Source: JALXCG01 sp026991065 [NCBI: Gemmatimonadota bacterium]
GTDB taxonomy: Bacteria; GCA-2686955
NCBI GenBank assembly: GCA_026991065.1
Contig: JALXCG010000723.1
Span: forward strand, 1-12,149
Length of the DNA stretch: 12,149 nucleotides
Direction: 5' to 3'
In this document: one piece after another, positions 1 through 6,064 of the stretch
Numbering within the stretch: the first letter of the stretch is position 1
Layout of the letters: each line of letters starts with the position of its first letter
Program-made: the position numbers and the translations under genes
Notes under the pieces: generated by a model
Database searches by the model: none
The model's input: the letters and a program-made list of their open reading frames with translations, nothing else
Told to the model about the DNA's origin: nothing

Positions 1-1
1 C

Positions 2-334
2 CCCTGGCCGGCCCCCCGATTCCTGGCCACCACCCCGGATGCGCATTCACTGGAACCCGGCTTCTACTGCTGGCAAGATGAGGCCCGCTGCGGCGTGCGC
101 TGTGTCGCCGCGGGTCGCGTTCTCCAGGTCATTGCTCTCCGGAACGGGGAGGGGGCTCTCTATACCGACGGATACGTTGCGCTGGAGGTCGATCACACGG
201 GCCGCATCTTCGAAGCCCGAATGCGAGCCGGTTCGCCTGCCAACCACACGCTTTCGACCATGATTCCAGCCTTCGCCCGCCATTTGATCCAGCGCCTTGG
301 CGCCGGGCACCCCCTCTTCACGCAAATGGGATAA
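2..334 (+). CDS. C-terminal fragment of an unrecognised protein
   Basis: The frame is open from the left edge to the TAA at 332-334, so the gene begins upstream and only its last 110 residues are seen. Codons end mostly in G or C, which supports this frame over the antisense one. The fragment is soluble-looking, with no membrane segment. It has two cysteines in a GVRCV/CWQD context near residues 23-35 and a stretch (LYTDGYVALEVDH) that reads as beta-strands, then a helical tail ending in FTQMG. A GTG at 95 lies inside the open frame and is probably not the start. I do not recognise a family. The next gene starts 162 bases downstream, and a 7-bp inverted repeat lies in between (354-360 with 371-377) without a T-run. 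The function is unknown. Confidence 0.6.
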   Translation, partial: PWPAPRFLATTPDAHSLEPGFYCWQDEARCGVRCVAAGRVLQVIALRNGEGALYTDGYVALEVDHTGRIFEARMRAGSPANHTLSTMIPAFARHLIQRLGAGHPLFTQMG

Positions 335-496
335 ACCGCACCGGCAGACCGGGGCGAACGGGCGTCGTTGCGTTCGCGGCGCCGATTTGGCATGCTCGGC
401 GAGTTGCGCCACAAAACGGCATGAGTCACCGCAGCCTCAGCCGCCCAACTCACGGGAATCGCGTCGCGACAAGGACCCAATGAGAGAGGAAAAACC

Positions 497-2008
497 GTGA
501 AGGATCTACTGCAACGTTTGAGCATCGCCGACGTCAATCCGGCCTGCTCGCATCATGACTGGCTCGACACCAAGACCGACAAGGTGATCGACTCGTTGAA
601 CCCCGCCACCGGCGAACGCATCGCAGCCGTTCGCTTGGCCACCGCCGAGGACTACGAGACCGTGGTCGCCGCGGCACACGCCCGGTTCCGGGATTGGCGC
701 ATGGTGCCGGCCCCGCGGCGCGGCGAATATGTTCGCCAACTGGGCAATGCCCTGCGCGAGCACAAAGCCGACTTGGGGGCGCTGGTTTCCCTGGAAATGG
801 GCAAGATTCGCGCCGAAGGCGAAGGCGAAGTCCAAGAGATGATCGACATTTGCGACTTCGCCGTGGGGCTCTCGCGCCAGCTCTATGGCAACACCATGCA
901 TTCCGAGCGTCCCGGCCATCGAATGTATGAGCAATGGCACCCGCTTGGTGTGGTGGGCGTAATCAGCGCATTCAATTTCCCGGTCGCGGTTTGGGCATGG
1001 AACGCGGCGATCGCCGCTGTGTGTGGCGATACCGTGGTCTGGAAGCCCTCTTCCAAGGTTCCGCTCTGCGCGGTCGCCGTGCAGCAGATCTGCAACGACC
1101 TTTTCCGGGGCACCGAGGCGGAAGGGGTCTTCAATGTTCTGATCGGCGGGCGCAAGGAGGTGGGAGCACCGCTGGTCGAGGACCGGCGCATCCCGCTCAT
1201 CAGCGCCACCGGTTCCTGCGCGATGGGTCGCCACATCGGCGCCACAGTCGCGCGGCGTCTCGCGCGCAGCATCCTTGAGCTGGGCGGCAACAACGCCATC
1301 ATCGTGACCGAAGACGCGGATCTGGACATGGCTACCCGAGCGATCGTCTTCGGTGCCGTGGGGACAGCCGGCCAGCGCTGCACCAGCACCCGGCGCATCA
1401 TCATGCACAAATCGATTGCCGCCGCGCTGACCGAGCGCATTCTGAACGCCTACAAGCAGGTGAGGATCGGTGATCCGCTCGATGCCGACACCTTGATGGG
1501 CCCGCTGGTGGACCAGGGAGCGGTGGACGAGATGATGGCCGCGCTCGAGGCCGTGCGTCAGCAGGGCGGCGAGGTCCTCTGTGGCGGCAAAGCGATCCCC
1601 GGACCGGGATTCTTTGTTGAGCCGACCGTATGCAAGGTGCCGCACGACCTGCCCATGGCGCGCGAAGAGACCTTCGCCCCTCTGCTCTATCTGATGGAAT
1701 ACGAGAATCTGGATGAAGCGATCGCAATCCACAACAGCGTGGATCAGGGGCTGAGTTCGGCGATCTTCTCCACCAACCTGATCAAAGCGGAGACTTTCCT
1801 CTCCCATCGCGGGTCCGACTGCGGCATTGCCAATGTGAATATCGGCACATCGGGTGCGGAGATCGGCGGCGCTTTCGGCGGTGAAAAGGATACCGGCGGC
1901 GGCCGGGAGTCGGGATCCGACTCCTGGAAGGCCTATATGCGTCGCCAGACCAACACCATCAATTGGTCGTCGGAGTTGCCGCTGGCACAGGGAATTCAGT
2001 TCGGCTGA
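497..2008 (+). CDS. ALDH7-family aldehyde dehydrogenase (aminoadipate-semialdehyde / piperideine-6-carboxylate dehydrogenase type)
   Basis: This 503-residue cytoplasmic NAD(P)-dependent dehydrogenase has the usual length of the ALDH7/antiquitin family. The family oxidises alpha-aminoadipate semialdehyde, which is in equilibrium with piperideine-6-carboxylate, to alpha-aminoadipate in lysine catabolism. The catalytic set is complete: N160 in SAFNFP, K183 in VVWKPSS, E261 in LELGGNN, nucleophile C295 in GTAGQRCTS, and E391 in REETFAP. The C-terminal signatures [19 protein letters not shown] and [10 protein letters not shown] are typical of the antiquitin branch. The GTG start is preceded by a purine-rich AGAGAGGA at 483-490, 6 bases away. 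No other lysine-pathway gene adjoins it, so the exact substrate is inferred from family only. A betaine-aldehyde or succinic-semialdehyde enzyme is less likely given the antiquitin tail. Confidence 0.93.
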   Translation: MKDLLQRLSIADVNPACSHHDWLDTKTDKVIDSLNPATGERIAAVRLATAEDYETVVAAAHARFRDWRMVPAPRRGEYVRQLGNALREHKADLGALVSLEMGKIRAEGEGEVQEMIDICDFAVGLSRQLYGNTMHSERPGHRMYEQWHPLGVVGVISAFNFPVAVWAWNAAIAAVCGDTVVWKPSSKVPLCAVAVQQICNDLFRGTEAEGVFNVLIGGRKEVGAPLVEDRRIPLISATGSCAMGRHIGATVARRLARSILELGGNNAIIVTEDADLDMATRAIVFGAVGTAGQRCTSTRRIIMHKSIAAALTERILNAYKQVRIGDPLDADTLMGPLVDQGAVDEMMAALEAVRQQGGEVLCGGKAIPGPGFFVEPTVCKVPHDLPMAREETFAPLLYLMEYENLDEAIAIHNSVDQGLSSAIFSTNLIKAETFLSHRGSDCGIANVNIGTSGAEIGGAFGGEKDTGGGRESGSDSWKAYMRRQTNTINWSSELPLAQGIQFG

Positions 2009-2039
2009 GATGCGGTAGCCGTATTGCACCCCCAAGAAA

Positions 2040-2172
2040 ACGGCCCGGGATCCGACGGGATTCGGGCCGTACACGGGGAGCGGGGGCCGAATCGACCCCC
2101 GCTCCAGCGCTCGTCCCCCCCGGAACCGAGCGCTGTTCCACTGCAACTCGCATGAACTCGGTAGAAGTTGCA
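2040..2172. repeat. Four tandem inverted repeats downstream of the aldehyde dehydrogenase
   Basis: Four perfect inverted repeats follow one another. The stems are 8 bp (2040-2047 with 2063-2070), 10 bp (2077-2086 with 2096-2105), 8 bp (2106-2113 with 2127-2134) and 7 bp (2142-2148 with 2166-2172). Loops are 15, 9, 13 and 17 bases. The second and third directly abut. A fifth pairing, 2122-2126 with 2135-2139, would compete with the third hairpin. No T-run follows any stem, so none is a classical intrinsic terminator. Likely roles are transcript-end protection, a Rho-type or non-canonical end, a REP-like element or a structured RNA. The stretch 2009-2248 holds no convincing gene otherwise. Confidence 0.6.
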
Positions 2173-2248
2173 ACAAGCATAACCCGCATCGTTCCAAAGA
2201 GCGAGCGCAGAATCTACAACAAGCGCGAAAAACCGTGCTTTTGGGGGG

Positions 2249-2536
2249 CTATTCCGCCGGGTGCATCTGCAAAACGCGGTCGATGCACGCCTCGCACCAG
2301 GTGAACTCCCCCGGCCCGTGAATAATCTTCGATGCGCTATATTCGCCACAGCTCACGCATGCCTGATCGAAGTTGACTTGAACCAGCACCCACTCATCGC
2401 GGGCAAAAAGGGGCTTGATCTCGGCCGCGCAGCTTTGACAGATGCGCGGCTCGACATGAGCGATCTCACGGGCGCAGCGGAGGCAGTAGTTAATCTTCAT
2501 GCCAGAGAGATTAGTGCTTTCTGTCGGGTTTTGCAT
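2249..2536 (-). CDS. Small zinc-ribbon-like protein with four CxxC pairs
   Basis: This short, probably cytoplasmic protein of 95 residues has cysteines arranged as C18-x2-C21, C33-x2-C36, C60-x2-C63 and C81-x2-C84. That is eight cysteines, enough for two tetrahedral zinc sites. Between the two clusters lies a hydrophobic strand (EWVLVQVNF). Start choice is uncertain: the ATG at 2536 gives 95 residues and an internal ATG at 2500 gives 83 (MKINYCLRC...), and neither has a clear Shine-Dalgarno sequence. The first 12 residues are low in conserved-looking character, so the shorter form may be the real one. No named family was recognised. Metal binding is inferred from the cysteine pattern, and a role in nucleic-acid or protein binding is only possible. 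It is transcribed away from the FKBP gene and converges on the dehydrogenase. Confidence 0.72.
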   Translation of the reverse strand: MQNPTESTNLSGMKINYCLRCAREIAHVEPRICQSCAAEIKPLFARDEWVLVQVNFDQACVSCGEYSASKIIHGPGEFTWCEACIDRVLQMHPAE

Positions 2537-2547
2537 CCCCGTGTGCG

Positions 2548-2661
2548 TTATGGTTCTGTTTTTGTTTCAGACTTGGACCTCACGCGGTGTTTCTGTCGTA
2601 GCAACGCCATTGCCCCAAGGAAAATCGCCAGAAGTCCCAACGTGCTGAATCCCAAAATCAA
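2548..2661 (-). CDS. Possible 37-residue single-span membrane peptide
   Basis: On the minus strand, a TTG at 2661 directly follows an in-frame TAG and opens a frame of 37 codons ending in TAA at 2548-2550. The peptide starts with about 21 hydrophobic residues (ILGFSTLGLLAIFLGAMALL) and then has a strongly basic and polar tail (RQKHRVRSKSETKTEP), the layout of a small inner-membrane protein. Its stop lies 11 bases upstream of the ATG of the CxxC protein, so the two could be one operon. Against it: the start is TTG, no good ribosome-binding site is visible, and it leaves only about 20 bases to the divergent FKBP start. A shorter version could begin at an internal TTG near 2640. Confidence 0.3.
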   Translation of the reverse strand: MILGFSTLGLLAIFLGAMALLRQKHRVRSKSETKTEP

Positions 2662-2682
2662 CTACATAATGTGGAGATGACC

Positions 2683-3843
2683 GTGATCAAAGAGGCTCGC
2701 ACAGCCCTGCTCATGACTCTGCTCGCCGGGGCTGCTGCTGCCGGTCAGGGCATTCCGAAAGATACTGAAATGCACACTACGACGTCGGGACTCAAGTATT
2801 CGGTACTGCACAAAGGAGAGGGCACCACCTCGCCAAAGGCAACCGACACAGTGACCGTCCAGTACACCGGATGGCTGACGGACGGCACTCAGTTCGATTC
2901 GTCCCGTGACCGCGGCCAGCCGGCACAGTTCAAGCTCATGCAAGTGATTCCGGGGTGGTCCGAAGGACTCGCCCTGATGCATGTTGGAGACCGCTACAAG
3001 CTGACCATCCCGTTCGACCTGGCCTACGGCGAGAGCGGCCGCCCCCCGGTCATCCCGCCCAAGTCGGACCTGATTTTCGACGTCGAGTTGCTGGGGATCG
3101 AGCCGGGTCCCGTCCTGCCGGAATTCGCCATGCCGGGCGCCAATGCGAAATCGCTTCCCGAAGGGGTTCGCTACGAAGTTCTGAAGGCGGGCCATGGTGA
3201 TGCCGGCGCCGCGGATGCCATTATCGCGCTGGATTTCACTGTCTGGAACAGCGAAGGCAAAGTGCTGGACTCCAGTCTCTTGGCGGGGCACCCGCTGAAG
3301 GCGCCGGTGGCGCAACTGCCCCTTCCGTTCCTCCAGGCCGCCGCATCGGTAGTCAAGGCGGGAGGCGAGTACCGATTCTTCGTGCCCGCGGGTCAAGGGA
3401 TCCCGTCCCCCGACGGCAAAGGCGAAGATTCAGTCTGGAACTTGGCCGTCACGAGCCTGCAGTCACCATTGCCGCTGCCCAAGTTCGATGACCTGTCCAA
3501 GGGCAAAACCGAGACAACCGAGAGCGGCCTGCAGTATCGGATCATCAAGAAGGGCACCGGAGCCTCTCCCAAGATGGGCGACAAGGTCACGGTTCACTAC
3601 GCGGGATGGCTCACCGACGGCACGGTCTTCGACTCCTCCTACAGCCGCGCGGAGCCGGCATCGTTCGCCCTCGGCCGGGTGATTCCAGGCTGGAACGAGG
3701 GCCTGCAACTCATGCAGGAGGGTGGCCAGGCTTACTTCCGCATTCCCGCCGACCTCGCCTACGGTTCGCGCGGCGCACCGCCGAAGATTGGCCCGGACGC
3801 CACCCTGATCTTCTTCGTCGACCTGCAAAAAGTCGGCTCCTGA
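2683..3843 (+). CDS. Exported FKBP-type peptidyl-prolyl cis-trans isomerase with three FKBP-like units
   Basis: The enzyme catalyses proline isomerisation and assists folding of exported proteins. I chose the GTG at 2683 because GGAG at 2673-2676 sits 6 bases before it. GTG 2671 and ATG 2677 are upstream alternatives adding 4 or 2 residues. A signal peptide is clear: basic IKEAR, then ALLMTLLAGAAAA with cleavage near residue 20. Domain 1 (about 33-140) and domain 3 (about 279-386) keep the FKBP pocket: the Y of QYTGW/HYAGW, FDSS, VIPGW, DLAYG and the C-terminal F strand. The region between (about 157-260) follows the same strand order but has lost the pocket (LDSS for FDSS, LPLPF for VIPGW, no AYG), so it is a degenerate third unit, perhaps for substrate binding. 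Single-domain bacterial FKBPs are much shorter. A CATAAT at 2665-2670 could be a -10 box. Confidence 0.92.
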   Translation: MIKEARTALLMTLLAGAAAAGQGIPKDTEMHTTTSGLKYSVLHKGEGTTSPKATDTVTVQYTGWLTDGTQFDSSRDRGQPAQFKLMQVIPGWSEGLALMHVGDRYKLTIPFDLAYGESGRPPVIPPKSDLIFDVELLGIEPGPVLPEFAMPGANAKSLPEGVRYEVLKAGHGDAGAADAIIALDFTVWNSEGKVLDSSLLAGHPLKAPVAQLPLPFLQAAASVVKAGGEYRFFVPAGQGIPSPDGKGEDSVWNLAVTSLQSPLPLPKFDDLSKGKTETTESGLQYRIIKKGTGASPKMGDKVTVHYAGWLTDGTVFDSSYSRAEPASFALGRVIPGWNEGLQLMQEGGQAYFRIPADLAYGSRGAPPKIGPDATLIFFVDLQKVGS

Positions 3844-3846
3844 CCG

Positions 3847-4623
3847 TCACGTCGCGGTCTTCGCCGCCTTCTTGGCGGCAACGGCCGCGGCACGCTCCGC
3901 AATCCCGCGCGCGGTTTCCGGTGAGAGCCACATCCGCGTGAGGGCGGCGCGTGCCTCCTCGCTCTCGGCCCGGCAGCGCGCCATCGCATCTTCCAGCAAA
4001 CAGCGCTTGTTGTATGCGTAGCCGGCGGGCGGGTACTCAGCCAGCTTGGTGGCGAGACGCAAACAATGATCACTGAGATCCGCCGCCGGCACAACGTGAT
4101 GCACATAGCCCAACTCCCGCGCCACGGCGGGAGCGTGGGTCTCCGCCTCGAGAACCGCCCGCCCCACCGTGTGGCGCGGTAGCGCGTGCCGAGCGATCTC
4201 CAGGGTCTCCCGCGGCAGCGCGATGCCGAAAGATGTTTCGTTCATGCCGATGCGGTGAGACCCCTCGCGGGTGACTCGCAGGTCACAGGCCAGGGCCAGC
4301 AAGGCCCCCCCCGCGACAGCGTGACCGGCAATCTCGGCGACGGTGGGCTTGAGCAGCGTCCACAGGGCGAAAAGGCCATCATCCTGCCCCAAATGCGCCA
4401 ACTCCCCGCCCGCACCGCCGGCCAATTCCCGCAGATCGAGGCCCGCGGAAAAGAAGCGGTCGTTGCCGCGAACCAGCACCGCACGCACCGCAGCATCCGC
4501 CGCGGCCTCTTCGACTCGCTCCCGGAGCTGGCGGAGAAAATCAAGGTTCATGGCATTCGCCGGAGGCCGATTGAAGGTGAAAACGCGGACACCGCCGGGT
4601 TCATCATGCACTTGAATAAGCAT
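3847..4623 (-). CDS. Enoyl-CoA hydratase/isomerase (crotonase) family protein
   Basis: This 258-residue protein has the crotonase fold, acting on acyl-CoA thioesters in the cytoplasm. Visible signatures are FNRPPANAMN (residues 18-26), the oxyanion-hole strand FFSAGLDL (57-64) and AGHAVAGGALLALACDLR (99-116). MNETSFGI (127-134) places E129 at the first catalytic glutamate of enoyl-CoA hydratase. By alignment by eye, the second glutamate of classical hydratases falls on the VGRAV stretch (153-157), which has no acid. Straight hydration is therefore doubtful, and an isomerase or other crotonase reaction is possible. The tail is Ala/Lys-rich. The ATG at 4623 lacks a strong Shine-Dalgarno sequence. 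The gene converges on the FKBP gene with 3 bases between stop codons and diverges from the pilin-like operon. The substrate is unknown. Confidence 0.88.
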   Translation of the reverse strand: MLIQVHDEPGGVRVFTFNRPPANAMNLDFLRQLRERVEEAAADAAVRAVLVRGNDRFFSAGLDLRELAGGAGGELAHLGQDDGLFALWTLLKPTVAEIAGHAVAGGALLALACDLRVTREGSHRIGMNETSFGIALPRETLEIARHALPRHTVGRAVLEAETHAPAVARELGYVHHVVPAADLSDHCLRLATKLAEYPPAGYAYNKRCLLEDAMARCRAESEEARAALTRMWLSPETARGIAERAAAVAAKKAAKTAT

Positions 4624-4789
4624 GGAACGGTTCTTTCATGGATGAGGGACAAAAAACCACTTGCCGACGCAGCATAGCAAACGCGCCGACCCACAAGCGG
4701 CAACTCCCACGGTTCGGCGCCTGCGCACGCTCGGGGCGGGGCATGTTCGATAGCTGAGCATCCGACAGCCGAGTCGGGTTCGTCGAGAG

Positions 4790-4817
4790 TTGCCGTTCGT
4801 CTCCGGGAAAATAACAT
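4790..4817 (+). promoter_or_regulatory. Candidate sigma-70-type promoter for the pilin-like operon
   Basis: TTGCCG at 4790-4795 and TAACAT at 4812-4817 are separated by 16 bases. Each matches the -35 and -10 consensus at four of six positions. The spot is a local AT-rich patch in the 402-base non-coding interval between the divergent crotonase gene and the pilin-like operon (4624-5025). Use of a standard sigma factor consensus in this lineage is an assumption. Confidence 0.35.
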
Positions 4818-4841
4818 AAGAGCATCTATCACAATGCTCTT
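4818..4841. promoter_or_regulatory. Inverted repeat at the presumed transcription start (possible operator)
   Basis: AAGAGCA at 4818-4824 is perfectly repeated in reverse complement at 4835-4841, with a 10-base centre. It abuts the candidate -10 box, so it would overlap the transcription start. That suits either a dimeric repressor site or a hairpin at the very 5' end of the transcript. Confidence 0.35.
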
Positions 4842-4920
4842 CAGCACTCATCAAGAAACGTGCCCGCTGCTGGCACAGGCCATGCATTGCGCAGATGCCC
4901 CGAGTTTGCGTGCGAAACCC

Positions 4921-4957
4921 GGCTGCCCACGCGGTGCCCGTCACGGCGCCGGCAGCC
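4921..4957 (+). promoter_or_regulatory. Strong hairpin in the long 5' leader of the pilin-like operon
   Basis: The bases 4921-4927 pair perfectly with 4951-4957. Inside, 4933-4938 pairs with 4945-4950 (one G-U), leaving a 6-base loop and a one-sided 5-base bulge at 4928-4932. The result is a helix of about 13 pairs within an apparent leader of about 200 bases before the GTG at 5026. The frame open from 4834 through the leader gives a peptide of unconvincing composition, so the stretch is best read as untranslated. No known riboswitch consensus was recognised. Confidence 0.4.
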
Positions 4958-5025
4958 ACCGGAAGCACGGAACACTCAACCCGTCTCGATCTCGGTTCAC
5001 ACCAACCCGAGTCCGGAGTCAACCC

Positions 5026-5493
5026 GTGCAACCTCTGCTTGTTCTCGGCGGTCTCGCCCTCATGGCGATCGGAACCGTGAGTCTGAATCATGTCCTGCTC
5101 GATACTCGGCAGGACCTGCAGGACGCACGCTTGGCCCTGCCGGCGGTGAATTCCGCTCACTCTCTGATCGGCTGGGCATCGGCGCTGCGCTACGACGAAA
5201 CCGGGGCCTGGGTGCCTCTGCAGCAACTGACCGACTGGGACAACCTCGGACCGGAAGTCGGCGAATCTCCCGATTCTTTTGATGACGTCGACGACCTCAA
5301 TGGCTTGGTGCAGACTTTCACAACTGCCGGAGTCAGCGTCACCGCGACCTGCTCCGTAAGCTATGTGCAGGAGAGTGACTTGACGACACCGGTGCACACT
5401 CGCACCCACCACAAGCTGCTCACGGTCACAGTCAGCGGCGACTACCTGGAGGTGCCGGTGATCTACCAGACCGTGTTCTCCTCGGGAGCTTGA
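5026..5493 (+). CDS. Pilin-like (PilV-type) membrane-anchored protein
   Basis: I set the start at GTG 5026 because GGAG at 5015-5018 lies 7 bases upstream and the protein then opens with its membrane helix. The frame runs back to an ATG at 4834, but that stretch does not look like protein. The 155-residue product has one helix (about 3-20, LLVLGGLALMAIGTVSL), then a helical stalk with SAHSLIGWASALRYDE, an acidic stretch DSFDDVDDLNG and a beta-rich C-terminus with HHKLLTVTVSG. From memory, SLI-x-YDE followed by FDDVDD recurs in PilV-like proteins of uncultured FCB-group genomes. The GFTLxE prepilin-peptidase motif is absent. The gene is first of a three-gene unit, with 1 base to the next start. 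A role in an envelope-anchored pilus or pseudopilus is inferred. Confidence 0.65.
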   Translation: MQPLLVLGGLALMAIGTVSLNHVLLDTRQDLQDARLALPAVNSAHSLIGWASALRYDETGAWVPLQQLTDWDNLGPEVGESPDSFDDVDDLNGLVQTFTTAGVSVTATCSVSYVQESDLTTPVHTRTHHKLLTVTVSGDYLEVPVIYQTVFSSGA

Positions 5494-5494
5494 C

Positions 5495-6055
5495 GTGTAC
5501 GCCCTCACAATCGCCAGTTCATTCATCGTCGGCGCCCTGGTGATTCTGCAGTTGGCCGGCATGCACGTCTTCCTCGCCGACCAGTTGCAACACGCAAACA
5601 GTGAAAGAACCGCGCTGGAAGTCGGTGCCGCGCTGGCCGAAGTATTGGAACACGATCTTCGACGCATGGGACTGGACATGGAGGATCCACGCGGTGCGAT
5701 TGTCGCCGCGGACAGTACGTCGATCTCCTTCTGGGGCAACCTGGACGACGACGCCTTGCTGGAAAACGTGACCTACAGCCTGGGAGCAACCTCAACCGCC
5801 GCCGAGACCTCCAACCCCAACGATCGCGTGCTGTTTCGGGTGGTCGACTCGGAACCGGCCACGGACCCCGCACTGGGCGTGGTTGATTTCCATCTGACCT
5901 ATTTCGACTATACCGGGACCGAGACCAACGATTGGGGATCAGTGCGCAGCATTCGCTACACCATTACCGTCGAATCTCCGGAACCGACCGACCCCTTCGA
6001 CCCAGTGCAAGCAACCACTTCCGGTGTCGTCTTTCCGCGCAATCTCACGCTCTAG
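5495..6055 (+). CDS. Pilin-like (PilW-type) membrane-anchored protein
   Basis: The GTG start is served by GGGAG at 5484-5488, which lies inside the end of the previous gene, so translation is probably coupled. The 186-residue protein has a membrane helix at about 5-27 (ASSFIVGALVILQLAGMHVF). An amphipathic helix follows, ending in LEHDLRRMGL, close to the D[LI]R.[AM]G turn that marks PilW-type minor pilins. The remainder is a beta-rich globular head (SISFWGNLDDD, RVLFRVVDSE, VVDFHLTYFDYTG, SIRYTITVE). There is no prepilin cleavage motif before the helix. It probably assembles with its two neighbours in the envelope. The exact role is unknown. Confidence 0.65.
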   Translation: MYALTIASSFIVGALVILQLAGMHVFLADQLQHANSERTALEVGAALAEVLEHDLRRMGLDMEDPRGAIVAADSTSISFWGNLDDDALLENVTYSLGATSTAAETSNPNDRVLFRVVDSEPATDPALGVVDFHLTYFDYTGTETNDWGSVRSIRYTITVESPEPTDPFDPVQATTSGVVFPRNLTL

Positions 6056-6064
6056 GAGCCACTC

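Noticed and set aside
506-2197. 563-codon open frame antisense to the aldehyde dehydrogenase
   Set aside because: The sense strand encodes a complete ALDH7 enzyme with every catalytic residue. Long antisense frames are expected opposite GC-rich coding sequence, and this one shows no recognisable motif.
2171-2224. Direct repeat CAACAAGC at 2171-2178 and 2217-2224
   Set aside because: An 8-base repeat in a short interval is within what chance allows, and no third copy or flanking structure supports it.
2222-2245. Terminator for the minus-strand CxxC gene
   Set aside because: Only a four-plus-two-pair stem with a mismatch can be drawn just downstream of its stop, and there is no proper T-run after it.
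3863-3879. GCCGCC/GGCGGC hairpin as a terminator of the FKBP gene
   Set aside because: It lies inside the crotonase coding sequence, is explained by the codons of the Ala-Ala-Lys-Lys-Ala-Ala tail, and has no T-run after it.
4842-4957. c-di-GMP riboswitch in the leader of the pilin-like operon
   Set aside because: I looked for the conserved GEMM segments because pilin operons are often controlled this way. No convincing match to the conserved core was found.
4834-5025. N-terminal extension of the first pilin-like gene to ATG 4834
   Set aside because: The 64 added residues look non-coding, would bury the membrane helix, and GTG 5026 has its own GGAG at the right distance. The ATG also lies inside an inverted repeat.
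4636-5739. 367-codon minus-strand frame across the leader and the first two pilin-like genes
   Set aside because: Its translation is Arg/Cys/Ser-rich and low in structure-like patterns, and it crosses two well-supported plus-strand genes with good Shine-Dalgarno sequences.
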